DNA of 64,000 nt from Silvania hatchlandensis. GTDB lineage: Bacteria; Pseudomonadota; Gammaproteobacteria; Enterobacterales; Enterobacteriaceae. Below, piece by piece: positions 38,426-48,712 of the stretch. How positions within the stretch are numbered: the first letter of the stretch is position 1; each line of letters begins with the position of its first letter. The DNA lies in contig NZ_JAMGZK010000040.1 of NCBI RefSeq assembly GCF_025564065.1, positions 1 to 64,000 on the forward strand. Reading direction: 5' to 3'. The notes under the pieces were generated by a model that saw nothing but the letters and a program-made list of their open reading frames with translations, was not told where the DNA came from and made no database searches. The translations under genes and the position numbers were made by a program.

Positions 38426-39712
38426 ATGCTTAAAAATATTTATCGCAAGGAAGCGATCGAGTATAAAAAAGCCCACTGGAAGGGGAAAGCTCTTCTACTG
38501 GCTGGCTTACCGGCATGGCTTATTACCACCATCGCAGGGCTATTTGTAGCCATCCTCACATTGACACTTATTTTCTGTACCTACACACAACGTATTAACG
38601 TCCGTGGTGAGGTGATTACATTACCGCATTCGGTAAACGTTTTTGCGCCACAGCAAGGGTTTGTCGTTACGCAATATGTCAAAATTGGCGACATTGTCAA
38701 CAAAGGACAACCCCTCTATGAAATAGACGTTTCACGGAACACGATAAGTGGCAATGTTAATACCTCCCAGGTAGCGGTCATTAATGAAAAAATCACCAAC
38801 TCTGAAAGTATTATCCAGAAATTAAAGCATAATAAAATAGAAACCTTAAATGCACTGGAAAAGCAATTAGAGACATTCCACGAATCATTGAAAAAAACCA
38901 ATCAAATGCTGATGACCACACAGTCAGGTTTGAAAAAAATGCATGGTAACCTGGCCAACTATGATGGTTACCTGAAAAAAGGGTTAGTAACCAAAGATCA
39001 ATATAACTATCAACACTCACTTTACTTTCAACAGCAAAGCGCGTACCAGTCTCTGGTGAGTCAGAAAATGCAGCTTGATTCTCAAATTACACAACTGCGC
39101 AGCGATAAAGTCACTAAGCAGGCAGACTTTGACAATCAAATAGCCAGTCAGCAGAACCAGACCAGCGATTATAAGAACCAACTGCTCGAATCGAATGCTA
39201 ATGGCAACATCATTATTAAAGCCACCACCGAAGGGCGGATAGAATCACTGACGGTGACCAAGGGACAGATGGTGGAGAATGGCAGTAGCCTTGCGCAAAT
39301 CAAGCCTGTCGGGAATGTGGAGTATTACCTTATTTTATGGTTACCCAATAACACGATCCCGTACGTACAAGCGGGTGACACCATCAATATTCGCTATGAT
39401 GCATTCCCTTCGGACAAGTTTGGACAATTCCCAGGGGAAATTGTCTCGATATCTTCCGTTCCGACATCGCGACAAGAGATGGCTGAATATACCAACGTCA
39501 ACAATGGTAACAACCAGCAGGAGCTCGCGCTTTATAAAGCCATAATAAAAATTAAAAACAAAACCTTTGACTATAACGGCAAGACGCTTGCACTCTCAAA
39601 TGGTTTAAAAGCACAAGCCATGGTTTTTCTCGAAGAACGCCCGTTATATATGTGGATGTTTACACCGTTTTATAAAATGTCACAAAGCGTTAGTGGGCCG
39701 ATAAATGAATAA
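38426..39712 (+). CDS. HlyD-family periplasmic adaptor (peptide exporter subunit)
   Basis: A 428-aa membrane fusion protein like CvaA/MchE. A short cytoplasmic N-terminus is followed by one membrane segment (about 28-52), a lipoyl-like half (PHSVNVFAPQQGFVVTQYVKIGDIVNKGQPLYEID, about 68-102), and a long coiled coil (about 110-255). The second lipoyl half is IIIKATTEGRIESLTVTKGQMVENGS and a beta-barrel domain follows. It overlaps the ABC exporter gene by 8 bases. No outer membrane partner is encoded here; TolC is the expected one. Confidence 0.9.
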   Translation: MLKNIYRKEAIEYKKAHWKGKALLLAGLPAWLITTIAGLFVAILTLTLIFCTYTQRINVRGEVITLPHSVNVFAPQQGFVVTQYVKIGDIVNKGQPLYEIDVSRNTISGNVNTSQVAVINEKITNSESIIQKLKHNKIETLNALEKQLETFHESLKKTNQMLMTTQSGLKKMHGNLANYDGYLKKGLVTKDQYNYQHSLYFQQQSAYQSLVSQKMQLDSQITQLRSDKVTKQADFDNQIASQQNQTSDYKNQLLESNANGNIIIKATTEGRIESLTVTKGQMVENGSSLAQIKPVGNVEYYLILWLPNNTIPYVQAGDTINIRYDAFPSDKFGQFPGEIVSISSVPTSRQEMAEYTNVNNGNNQQELALYKAIIKIKNKTFDYNGKTLALSNGLKAQAMVFLEERPLYMWMFTPFYKMSQSVSGPINE

Positions 39713-41828
39713 AGAACTCTTCAAGACAATTACCGAGAAATTAAACTTTTCATTACGTCATAAGACACCAGTTATTTTACAGTCTGAAGCGTCGGAGTGT
39801 GGAATTGCCTGCCTGGCCATGGTTTGCGGTTATTATGGGTTGAGTATCGATCTGTTTAATTTCCGTCAACGCTATGGCAGCCCTTCTCAGGGCGCTACGT
39901 TGATATCATTAAGTAAAACTGCCGAGCATGCAGGCCTGAAAAGCCGGGCTCTGTCGCTCGATCTCAATGAAATTAAGCAGCTAAAACTCCCCTGCGTTAT
40001 CCACTGGGGAATGAATCATTATGTGGTCTTGACGAAAGTTAGAAAAAATAACTTTATCGTACATGACCCTGCGTTAGGGCAGCGAGTCATCGGCATACAG
40101 GAGATGTCTAATCACTTCACCGGTGTTGCCATGGAGCTATGGCCAGATCAGAATTTCCAGCAGGAGAAGGCCAAAACACGCCTGCGTTTACTGGATCTGA
40201 TGCGCAATATTGTTGGTTTAAAATCGGTTCTGCTGAAAATTCTCGCGTTCTCAGTAGTGGTTGAGGCTATTGGTTTATTACTGCCTGTCGGTACTCAACT
40301 CGTGACCGACCATGTGATAATGGCTCACGATCAGAGCTTACTTTCAATTATCTGTATTGGTCTGGTCGTTTTTACGTTGTTCCGCACCTTTATCAGTATG
40401 CTAAGAGCCTGGATCTCATTAACACTCAATACGCTGACCAATATTCAGTGGAAAACAACACTGTTTGATCACCTGACAACCTTGCCGTTATCCTTTTTTG
40501 AGAAACGACACTTAGGCGATATACAGTCTCGTTTTTCGTCACTGGATACCATTCGTTCGACTTTCACGAATAGCATTGTGACGGGCATTATCGATTCGAT
40601 TATGACTATTGGCCTGTTGGTGATGTTAACGCTCTACGGTGGCTGGCTGGTTTGGGTGGTGGTCGGTTTTACGCTGTGTTATGCCATCATGCGTTTTGCC
40701 ACCTATGGCTTCTATCGTCGTGTTGCAGAAGAACAGGTTATCAAAGGTGCCCGCTCAAGCTCGCACTTTATGGAATCTCTTTACGGTATTTCAACCATAA
40801 AAGCGCTGAACTTAAAAGAACGTCGTTCACAACACTGGCTGAATATTAATATTGATGCCTGTAATGCCGGCATAAAGCAAACACGTTTCGATATGATGTA
40901 TGGTGGTATAAATACCCTTATCACCTCTATCGATCAGGTTGTCATACTTTGGCTGGGTGCGATTATGGTTATAGATAACAATATGACCCTCGGTATGTTT
41001 ATGGCGTTTAATGCCTATCGCGGGCAATTCTCTCAGCGCGCCTCAAGCTTAATTGATCTGGTCATGCAGGTGCGTATGCTGTCACTGCATAATGAACGTC
41101 TCTCTGAAATTGTCTTCAGTGAACCTGAGAAAGAGCTCCCGGCCCGCCAGGTATTTACTGAAGGTTCGGGTGTGAAGCTTGAGGTCAAAAACCTGAGCTA
41201 TCAATATGATCCGTTCTCACAGCCCATATTCTCCAATCTGAATATTACCGTCGAGCCCGGAGAGTCTGTGGCACTTATCGGCCCGTCTGGCGTCGGTAAA
41301 ACCACCTTATTGAAGGTGATGTGTGGCTTGCTGGAACCAACCAGCGGTGATGTGTTAGCCGACAACCTGGATATCAGCAAAATTGGCCTGAATAACTATC
41401 GGCTGGGTACTGCCTGCGTACTGCAGGAAGACCGGCTCTTCTCTGGCTCGTTAATAGAAAATATCAGCAGCTTTGAAGATAACCCGGATGTGGATTTTAT
41501 TTATGAGTGTACCCGACGCTGTAACATCCATGATGAAATTTTAAAGATGCCGATGGGCTATGAAACCCTCGTGGGTGAGCTGGGTCTTGGGGTGTCTGGT
41601 GGGCAAAAGCAACGTATCCTGATTGCCCGTGCGCTCTACCGTAAGCCCAGCATTTTATTTATGGATGAAGCAACCAGCCATCTCGACCTGAGTAATGAAT
41701 CAGTCATTAATCAGTCCATTTCAGGGTTAAGCATTACGCGCATCATTGTTGCTCATCGGCCATCCACGATTGCGTCAGCTGACCGCATTATTGACTTGTC
41801 ACAACCGCATACGCTGGCATCAGCATAG
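39705..41828 (+). CDS. peptidase C39-type ABC exporter (CvaB/MchF-like)
   Basis: A 707-aa inner membrane exporter that cleaves the leader while exporting the peptide. An N-terminal C39 peptidase domain carries the triad Cys32, His105 and Asp121 with the oxyanion Gln26 (LQSEASECGIACLAM). Six membrane segments follow (about 165-440), then the nucleotide-binding domain with Walker A GPSGVGKT at 526-533, signature GVSGGQKQR near 630, Walker B ILFMDEATSHL near 650 and an H-loop IIVAHRP. All catalytic residues look intact, consistent with the double-glycine-type leader on the neighbouring peptide. Confidence 0.95.
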   Translation: MNKELFKTITEKLNFSLRHKTPVILQSEASECGIACLAMVCGYYGLSIDLFNFRQRYGSPSQGATLISLSKTAEHAGLKSRALSLDLNEIKQLKLPCVIHWGMNHYVVLTKVRKNNFIVHDPALGQRVIGIQEMSNHFTGVAMELWPDQNFQQEKAKTRLRLLDLMRNIVGLKSVLLKILAFSVVVEAIGLLLPVGTQLVTDHVIMAHDQSLLSIICIGLVVFTLFRTFISMLRAWISLTLNTLTNIQWKTTLFDHLTTLPLSFFEKRHLGDIQSRFSSLDTIRSTFTNSIVTGIIDSIMTIGLLVMLTLYGGWLVWVVVGFTLCYAIMRFATYGFYRRVAEEQVIKGARSSSHFMESLYGISTIKALNLKERRSQHWLNINIDACNAGIKQTRFDMMYGGINTLITSIDQVVILWLGAIMVIDNNMTLGMFMAFNAYRGQFSQRASSLIDLVMQVRMLSLHNERLSEIVFSEPEKELPARQVFTEGSGVKLEVKNLSYQYDPFSQPIFSNLNITVEPGESVALIGPSGVGKTTLLKVMCGLLEPTSGDVLADNLDISKIGLNNYRLGTACVLQEDRLFSGSLIENISSFEDNPDVDFIYECTRRCNIHDEILKMPMGYETLVGELGLGVSGGQKQRILIARALYRKPSILFMDEATSHLDLSNESVINQSISGLSITRIIVAHRPSTIASADRIIDLSQPHTLASA

Positions 41829-41851
41829 TTACCAGGGAAAAGGAGAATTCG

Positions 41852-42715
41852 ATGCAAGGTACATTCATTGGTTTCAATACCGCGAGCATTAAATACGAGG
41901 ATCGGTTCTTTGCATTAATGCTCAAAACGAAGCTGCCCAATCAGCTTTGTCAGAATTACTATCTGCAAGCACAAGCGCTCGTCGACCTGCTGAGGGTGTT
42001 ACAAAACAGGATGGCGATAATTGCTCATCGCCTGGCAGATAAAGGCGAAAGTTATAAATCTGAGCTGATTGCATATAATGAGGTGTTTCTTCAACATATG
42101 CCCCCCATTGATATGTCTGAACTCAATCAGCCCAGCCCGGAGCGGCGTATAGTATCGATTACACTAAAACCGGGTGAAACCTCGTCAACGCTTATTTTAG
42201 TGTTACAAAATGAGCGAATTGAGACGCTGCAGATTGACGATATGCAGGTTGAGGTATTGCTAATGGGTATTCATCAGGCATTAAACAACACGGGAGATAA
42301 AAAAATATTTGAATTTTTAAATTCAAATATCAATCAGCTGTTGTTATATGCCGTGGATTTAACAAAAGATCAGAATATCGATTATCAGCAATATCCTCAG
42401 GAACACTGGAGGCTGAATTTATTTACTCACTACCTGGGCGTATTGTTTTGCTGTGATACAGCAGAAGGAAAGAAAATTATGTCTGGTGCAGTAATCAAAA
42501 CCAGCGTGCCTCATCATTCTGCTGAGGAAAACAGCATCGTCATGCGTTTAATCGAATTAAGCCCCAAACTGAAAACGATGCATGAGCAACAGGCGCCAGT
42601 CCAGATTTTCAGCACCCTCATACCGTCAGCGCCGGGAAAAATGCTCACCCTTGAAGAGTGCTTGCGGCCACTGCATACTTTTTATCTTGAGACGCAAACC
42701 CTGCTTAATGCCTGA
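41852..42715 (+). CDS. YjeJ-family protein in the peptide-export operon
   Basis: A 287-aa predicted cytoplasmic protein with no signal peptide or membrane segment. It resembles E. coli YjeJ, from memory, in several blocks: LMGIHQALNN, PQEHWRLNLFTHYLGVLF, SGAVIKT and the C-terminal LTLEECLRPLHTF. YjeJ itself has no known function. It is 23 bases after the exporter and has an AAAAGGAG ribosome binding site. Its place suggests immunity or regulation of the peptide system, which is inference only. Confidence 0.75.
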   Translation: MQGTFIGFNTASIKYEDRFFALMLKTKLPNQLCQNYYLQAQALVDLLRVLQNRMAIIAHRLADKGESYKSELIAYNEVFLQHMPPIDMSELNQPSPERRIVSITLKPGETSSTLILVLQNERIETLQIDDMQVEVLLMGIHQALNNTGDKKIFEFLNSNINQLLLYAVDLTKDQNIDYQQYPQEHWRLNLFTHYLGVLFCCDTAEGKKIMSGAVIKTSVPHHSAEENSIVMRLIELSPKLKTMHEQQAPVQIFSTLIPSAPGKMLTLEECLRPLHTFYLETQTLLNA

Positions 42716-42724
42716 ACCATTCAA

Positions 42725-42750
42725 CCTCTCTCTGCACCCGCAGAGAGAGG
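42725..42750 (+). terminator. hairpin ending the peptide-export operon
   Basis: CCTCTCTCTGC and GCAGAGAGAGG form a perfect 11-bp stem with the loop ACCC, 9 bases after the YjeJ-like stop. There is no U tract after it, so it may act as a Rho-assisted or stability hairpin. Confidence 0.6.
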
Positions 42751-42770
42751 CTCAGTACATTGCAAAACTT

Positions 42771-42801
42771 TAGGCCGGGCAAACTTGCGCCACCCGGCCA
42801 G
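42771..42801 (-). repeat. REP-like hairpin downstream of fdhE
   Basis: GGCCGGG (42773-42779) pairs with CCCGGCC (42793-42799); the intervening sequence contains GCGCCACCC, the usual enterobacterial REP core. It lies 12 bases past the fdhE stop and marks the right edge of the accessory block. Confidence 0.65.
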
Positions 42802-42812
42802 GTTATAAGGGA

Positions 42813-43742
42813 CTACTCCCCTTCACCTGGAAACAAGAACGGGTTAATCGAGCTGCGGGCAAAGCCCTCTTGCTCCATACGCGCATCCAGTACCAGGCTA
42901 GCGAGATCGTCGGCGACGGCCTCAACTTTCGGGTCTTTTTCCTGATACAAAATCTTCAGGTAGGTGCCGCAGTCACCGCAGCTTTCGGCTTTCACCGCTG
43001 ACTGTTCGTTCTCCAGCGTCCAGTAGTTCAGATCGCGGGATTGTTCACAGTTGCTGCATTTGACGCGCACCACGTGCCATTCGGTTTCACACAGATTGCA
43101 GTGCAGATAACGCAGGCCCTGGGTGGTACCAATTTGCACCACGCTGGAGACGGGCATTGAGCCGCACACCGGACAAAACTGGCGAGCTTCACCGTATTCG
43201 GCGCGGGCTTTACCGGGGATCAGGCTGGCCATTTGCGCCCAGTAGAGCGACAGTGCCGCCCAGATAAACGGCGCTTTATCGCTGCTGACGGAAGCAAAGT
43301 CGGCGGCAAACAGTGCGCTTGCCATTAGCTCCAGCTCCTGCTCTGAAGCTTTTTCAAGATTCTCGATAACCGACAGTGCCGGGCCGCTCATCTCCGGTTT
43401 TAGCTCAGCAATCAGCGAATGCAGTAGCGTCTGCCAGTGCTTATCGCGTGGCAGGATGTGGATATCCAGCGGCGGCTTGCCCTGCACGTTCGCCTCTTTG
43501 ATGCGCGCGGTCAGGTCCATCTGCAGCGGATGGTCGTACAGCACCACTTCCTGCGCGTGGGCGATAAGCCCGGCAAAGCGCAGAAAATCGCCAAGTGGGT
43601 TGTCCTCTGCCAGCTCGCGCAGGCGTTCGGCGCGACGGTTGTAGAGATTTTTCAGTCTGGGGAACAGAAGCGGCGGAATAGTTTCCGCCGTGCGTTTCTC
43701 GCTCGAACCCAGCTCATCTTGCGGGATTATGCGAATACTCAT
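42813..43742 (-). CDS. fdhE: formate dehydrogenase accessory protein FdhE
   Basis: Rubredoxin-like accessory protein needed for activity of the respiratory formate dehydrogenases; E. coli FdhE interacts with the catalytic subunits. The 309-aa protein has paired metal-binding CxxC motifs (FCPVCGS, HCNLCE, CSNCEQ, CGDCG) in its C-terminal half. Its start overlaps the fdoI stop by 4 bases, and it is the last gene of the fdo operon on the minus strand. Confidence 0.97.
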   Translation of the reverse strand: MSIRIIPQDELGSSEKRTAETIPPLLFPRLKNLYNRRAERLRELAEDNPLGDFLRFAGLIAHAQEVVLYDHPLQMDLTARIKEANVQGKPPLDIHILPRDKHWQTLLHSLIAELKPEMSGPALSVIENLEKASEQELELMASALFAADFASVSSDKAPFIWAALSLYWAQMASLIPGKARAEYGEARQFCPVCGSMPVSSVVQIGTTQGLRYLHCNLCETEWHVVRVKCSNCEQSRDLNYWTLENEQSAVKAESCGDCGTYLKILYQEKDPKVEAVADDLASLVLDARMEQEGFARSSINPFLFPGEGE

Positions 43743-44374
43743 TCAGATGGCTTGTCCTGTTTCTGGCGGATCTCACGGTACCAGCGCGGGTGATGCTTCT
43801 TCGCCCACGACTGAGTAACCCATCCTTCCACCATCGCGGTAATAGTGCCTTTCACCCAAAGGGCGGCGTAAATATGCACCATGATAACCACAATTAACGC
43901 CACTGCGGCAAATGAATGCAGCATTAACGCAAATCGGATCACCGGGATTGAGAAAGCAGGCGCAAAATACGGACGCCAGATGATCACCCCACTCACCAGC
44001 AGCAGCACCAGGAAAATAATCGCCGCCCAGAATACGCATTTCTGGCCGAAGTTATAGCGTCCGGTATCACCCACTTCCTCGTTGACGACGATCTTACGAA
44101 TATTCTTCGCCCAAAAGATATCATCCCGATTGATTAGGTTGTGGTGCCAGTAACGGAAAAACATGATGATGAACGAAGCAAACATCACCACCCCGACAAA
44201 GGGGTGCAGAATGCGCGCCAGCTGCGGCGTACCGAGGATCTGCATTAGCCAGTTGAAGGAGGGGAAGAAGAACCCCAGCCCGCTTATCGCCGCCAGCATG
44301 AAGCAGAAGGCGGTGACCCAGTGGTTAATACGCTCCGGCGCCGTGTAGCGCACGATGGTGTCACGTCTTTTCAT
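43739..44374 (-). CDS. fdoI: formate dehydrogenase-O cytochrome b556 subunit
   Basis: The gamma subunit of 211 aa anchors the enzyme in the inner membrane and passes electrons to quinone. Four hydrophobic segments are visible, with His ligands for two haems (for example RINHWV near residue 18 and [10 protein letters not shown]). It overlaps fdoH and fdhE by 4 bases each. Confidence 0.97.
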   Translation of the reverse strand: MKRRDTIVRYTAPERINHWVTAFCFMLAAISGLGFFFPSFNWLMQILGTPQLARILHPFVGVVMFASFIIMFFRYWHHNLINRDDIFWAKNIRKIVVNEEVGDTGRYNFGQKCVFWAAIIFLVLLLVSGVIIWRPYFAPAFSIPVIRFALMLHSFAAVALIVVIMVHIYAALWVKGTITAMVEGWVTQSWAKKHHPRWYREIRQKQDKPSE

Positions 44375-45273
44375 TTGCGCACCTCGTCTTTCTCTTCATG
44401 CAGATTGTCTTCCTCTTCGTCTGCGCGGTTAGGGCCGACGCCGACATAGTGGAAGATGCTGGCGGCGAATGTGGCAGCAAAACCGACTGCCGCCAGCGGC
44501 TTCCAGATGCCTTTCCAGAACTTAACCGTGGCGCTGATTTCCGGGTTTTCCGGCAAACCGTGATACAGATTCGGCTTGTCGGCGTGGTGCAGCACGTACA
44601 TCACGTGGGTACCGCCAACACCGGCCGGATCGTACAAACCAGCATTGTCATAACCCCGGGTTTTCAGCTCGGATACGCGCTCGCCTGCCAGTGTTTTCAT
44701 GTCCTCTTTGGAGCCAAAATGAATGGCGCCGGTAGGGCAGGTTTTTACACAGGCCGGTTCCTGGCCGACGGTCACACGATCGACGCACAGCGTACATTTG
44801 TAAACGCGATTGTCTTCCGGGTTCAGGCGCGGCACATTGAACGGACAGCCCGCAATGCAGTAGCCGCAGCCAATGCACTGCTCAGACTGGAAGTCGACGA
44901 TGCCGTTGGCATACTGAATGATTGCCCCTTCCGCCGGGCAGGCCTTAAGGCAGCCCGGATCCGCGCAGTGCATACAGCCGTCTTTGCGGATCAGCCACTC
45001 CAGTTTGTCGTTCTGTTCCACTTCCGAGAAGCGCATCACCGTCCAGGATTTGGCGGTCAGATCGGCAGGGTTATCGTATACCCCGACGTTGTGACCCACT
45101 TCATCACGCAGATCGTTCCACTCGGAACAGGCCACCTGACAGGCTTTGCAGCCAATGCAGGTAGTGACATCGATAAGCTTTGCCACCTCCTGCTGGTGGT
45201 CCCGCGCCTGCGGCGCGGGCGTCAGACCGTTAGTCGCGGAGCGACGAATAATGTCTTGCGATTGATAAGCCAT
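44371..45273 (-). CDS. fdoH: formate dehydrogenase-O iron-sulfur subunit
   Basis: The 300-aa beta subunit carries four [4Fe-4S] clusters. The Cys motifs are [46 protein letters not shown] and [11 protein letters not shown] with [12 protein letters not shown]-terminal membrane helix ([20 protein letters not shown]) holds it to the periplasmic side. It follows fdoG by 12 bases. Confidence 0.97.
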   Translation of the reverse strand: MAYQSQDIIRRSATNGLTPAPQARDHQQEVAKLIDVTTCIGCKACQVACSEWNDLRDEVGHNVGVYDNPADLTAKSWTVMRFSEVEQNDKLEWLIRKDGCMHCADPGCLKACPAEGAIIQYANGIVDFQSEQCIGCGYCIAGCPFNVPRLNPEDNRVYKCTLCVDRVTVGQEPACVKTCPTGAIHFGSKEDMKTLAGERVSELKTRGYDNAGLYDPAGVGGTHVMYVLHHADKPNLYHGLPENPEISATVKFWKGIWKPLAAVGFAATFAASIFHYVGVGPNRADEEEDNLHEEKDEVRK

Positions 45274-45285
45274 AAGTCGTCTCCG

Positions 45286-48200
45286 TTACACCTTTTCCAC
45301 GTTCACAAGGAACGCTTTGAACTCCGGCGTCTGCGTATTCGCATCACCGACGAACGGCGTCAGGGTATTGGCGATAAACCCTTTCTTCGCCACCCCTTCG
45401 TAACCCCAGTGGATCGGGATGCCAATGGTATCCACTTCCTGTCCGTGTACGTTCAGGGTGCGAATACGCTTGGTCACCACTGCCTTGGCTTTGATATAGC
45501 CGCGGTTAGAGGAGACTTTCACCGTATCGCCCTGCGCAATCCCAAGTTTGTTCGCCAGCTTCTCGCCGATCTCCACGAACTGTTCCGGTTGCGCGATAGC
45601 GTTAAGCAGCGCGTGCTTGGTCCAGTAGTGGAAGTGCTCGGTCAGACGGTAGGTCGTGCCGACATACGGGAACTTGTCTTTTTTGCCCAGCGCGTCGAAA
45701 TCACCCTTAAAGATACGGGCGGCCGGGTTGGAGACCACGTTCGGGTGTAGCGGGTTAGTGCCCAGCGGTGTTTCGAACGGCTCGTAGTGTTCCGGGAACG
45801 GTCCTTCCGCCATCTTATCGATCGCAAACAAGCGTCCCATCCCTTCCGGCTGCATGATAAACGGCCCGACATCGCTGCCCGGTGCAGAGGCGTTGTAGTC
45901 CGGAATATCGACGCCACCCCACTTCGCGCCGTCCCACTTCAGCAACTGGCGCTTTGGATCCCAGGGTTTACCCTGCGGGTCTGCGGAGGCGCGGTTATAC
46001 AGGATGCGGCGGTTCAGCGGCCACGCCCATGCCCAGCCCAGCGTATTGCCCAGGCCCGACGGATCGGCGTTATCGCGGTTGGCCATCTGGTTGCCTTTTG
46101 GCGTCCAGCTCCCGGCGAAGATCCAGCAGCCACTTGAGGTCGTACCGTCGTCGCGCAGATGGGCAAAGGTGCTGATCTGTTCGCCTTTTTTCGCCAGCAC
46201 GGTGCCGGTGGCCGGATCGATAATATCTGCCAGCGCTTTGCCGTTGCTCTCCATCGCCACTTCTTCTGGCGCCGGGTTTTCCGGTGTCGAGTAGTTCCAG
46301 CTCATGCTCAGAACCTGTTCCGGGTTCGCGCCGCCTTCTGCCGCATACATCTTACGCAGGCGTAAGAAGATACCGGCCAGGATCTCACCGTCGTTCATGG
46401 CAATGCCCGGGGCGTCTGCGCCTTTCCAGTGCCACTGCAGCCAGCGGCCGGAGTTAACGATAGATCCGTTCTCTTCGGCGAAGCAGGTTGATGGCAGGCG
46501 GAACACTTCGGTCTGGATCGTCGATGGGTCAACGTCGTTCGACTCGCCATGGTTCTGCCAGAAGGTAGCGGTCTCGGTGTTGAGTGGGTCAATCGTTACC
46601 AGGAACTTCAGTTTCGACAGAGACGCCACCACCTTGTTCTTGTTCGGGAACGACGCCACCGGATTAAAGCCCTGGCACAGATAGCCGTTGACCTGACCCT
46701 GGTTCATCATCTCGAAATACTGCAGAACGTCGTAGCCCTTATCCCACTTCGGCAACCAGTCAAAGCCCCAGCTGTTCTCGGCTGTCGCTTTATCGCCATA
46801 GAAGGCCTTCATCATTGAGACGAAGAATTTCGGGTAGTTACCCCAGTAGTTAACCTGGCCTTCCAGCAGCGGTTTTGGCGTGTTGGCGGTGAGGTAGGTC
46901 TGGAGATCGGTTTGCTTCTCGCCTGGCAGGGTCATGTAACCGGGCAGGCTCTGCGACAGCAGGCCGATGTCGGTTAAACCCTGAATGTTGGAGTGACCGC
47001 GCAGGGCGTTCACGCCGCCACCTGCCATTCCCATGTTGCCGAGCAGCAGCTGAACCATCGCCATGGTGCGGATGTTCTGCGCGCCGACAGAGTGCTGCGT
47101 CCAGCCCAGCGCATACAGGAACGATGCGGTTTTATCGTGAACGCTGGTTTCGGCGATATATTCGCACACCTTCAGGAAGTCAGCCTTCGGCGTCCCACAG
47201 ATATTTTCAACCACGTCTGGCGTGTAGCGGGAGACGTGCGTTTTCAGCAGATTCCACACGCAACGCGGATGGGTGAGGGTGGTATCGCGTTTCGCGAAGC
47301 CGTTTTCATCCAGCTCGTAGTTCCAGCTGGTTTTATCATATTTGCGTTTTTCGGCGTCATAACCGGTGAACAGGCCATCTTCGAAGCCAAAATCTTCCCG
47401 CACGATCAGGCTGGCGTTGGTGTAGGCCTCTGTGTATTCACGGTTATATTTTTCGTTAGTCAGCAGGTACAGCAGCACGCCTGACAGGAAAGTGATGTCA
47501 GTACCGGAACGAATTGGAGCATAGAAGTCGGCGACCGATGCCGTACGCGTAAAGCGCGGATCGATAACAATCAGCTTCGCGCCATTGTGGATTTTGGCTT
47601 CCATCGCCCAGCGGAATCCCACCGGATGCGCTTCTGCCGCATTCCCACCCATCACCACGATGAGGTTGGCGTTTTTGATGTCGACCCAGTGGTTGGTCAT
47701 CGCACCGCGACCAAATGTTGGAGCAAGACTTGCTACCGTTGGTCCGTGTCAGACACGCGCCTGGTTGTCGACCGCGAGCATGCCGAGTGCGCGCGTAAAT
47801 TTTTGGGTTAAATAGCCGGTTTCATTACTGGAGGCAGACGCACACAGCATGCCGGTGGAGAGCCAGCGGTTAACGGTGGCGCCGTCGGCGTTCTGGGCGA
47901 CATAGTTGGCATCGCGGTCTTCTTTCATCAGCTTAGCGATGCGATCGAACGCCTCGTCCCAGCCAATTTGCTGCCATTTATCGGAGCCAGGTGCGCGATA
48001 CTCAGGGAACTTCAGGCGGCTTTCTGAGTGGATGAAGTCCACCAGACCGGCCCCTTTCGGGCACAGCGCACCGCGGTTGACCGGGTGATCCGGGTCGCCT
48101 TCGATATGGGTAATAGATGCTTTAGCGTTTTTCGCGCCGTCGCCGAGGCTATACATTAACAGCCCACAACCGACAGAGCAGTACGTACAGGTATTACGGG

Positions 48201-48336
48201 TTTCGCGGGTGCGCAGCAGTTTGTACTGCCGTGTTTCCGCCAGCGCTACGCCTGGAGCAAAGCCCAGAGCCGCTGCCGTTGTGCCTGCCATACCGCCAGC
48301 GCAGATCTTAAAGAACTGCCTTCTGCTGACCTGCAT
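45286..48336 (-). CDS. fdoG: formate dehydrogenase-O catalytic subunit, selenocysteine-containing
   Basis: A 1016-aa selenoprotein that oxidises formate at a bis-MGD molybdenum (or tungsten) centre in the periplasm. The N-terminus is a twin-arginine signal (SRRQFFKICAGGMAGTTAA) followed by a [4Fe-4S] cluster motif (CTYCSVGCGLLMYSLG). Codon 196 is an in-frame TGA (47749-47751), the selenocysteine site, followed by a hairpin. Total length and position 196 match E. coli FdoG, so the TGA is not a frameshift or truncation. MobAB, FdhD, FdhE and the Sec machinery are needed for activity. Confidence 0.98.
47706..47751 (-). promoter_or_regulatory. UGA codon and bacterial SECIS hairpin of fdoG
   Basis: On the minus strand, TGA is followed about 15 bases later by GGTAGCAA, GTC and TTGCTCC, which fold to a short stem with a GU-containing apical loop. 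This is the position and shape of the SelB-binding SECIS element in fdhF and fdnG. Confidence 0.85.
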
Positions 48337-48712
48337 GGGTCACTCCTTGTTTCGACATTGCAACCATATAATTTTTCTTTGCGGTTAAATCATAGCCACA
48401 AAGATGACGAAATTATGAATTCCCTCAATTCCATAAGGGATATGGCTCAGAATACCACAATGTCGGTAGGCCAGTTTGAATGAAGTTAAAACAACGTGAA
48501 CAAAATCTGTTCGGATGAAGTAAAAAATGTGAGCCAAGTCAATTTATTACCTTTCATGTTGCGAGTCTGTAGCGATATTTTCTGCCTCTCCCCCGCAAGG
48601 GGTAAGTCATTCGCACAAGCATCTGCACCAAAAATTGATCCATACTATGCGCGAGCACCTGCGTTTGTGCTGCAATAGTAGGCTCAAATATGAAGTCGCC
48701 CAGGATTATGTC
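48337..48712. promoter_or_regulatory. divergent fdoG/fdhD control region
   Basis: A 376-base gap between the divergent fdoG and fdhD genes. A reading frame from TTG at 48635 enters it but is not supported by family comparison. I saw no strong operator or RNA gene; AT-rich promoter-like sequence lies near 48360-48420. Confidence 0.4.

Noticed and set aside
45286-48336. fdoG read as a frameshifted or truncated pseudogene because of an internal stop
   Set aside because: The stop is a TGA at codon 196, the known selenocysteine position, with a following hairpin and full conserved flanks.
48635-48712. N-terminal extension of FdhD from TTG 48635
   Set aside because: Would add 26 residues not found in the family; the GTG at 48713 has a ribosome binding site and gives the normal length.
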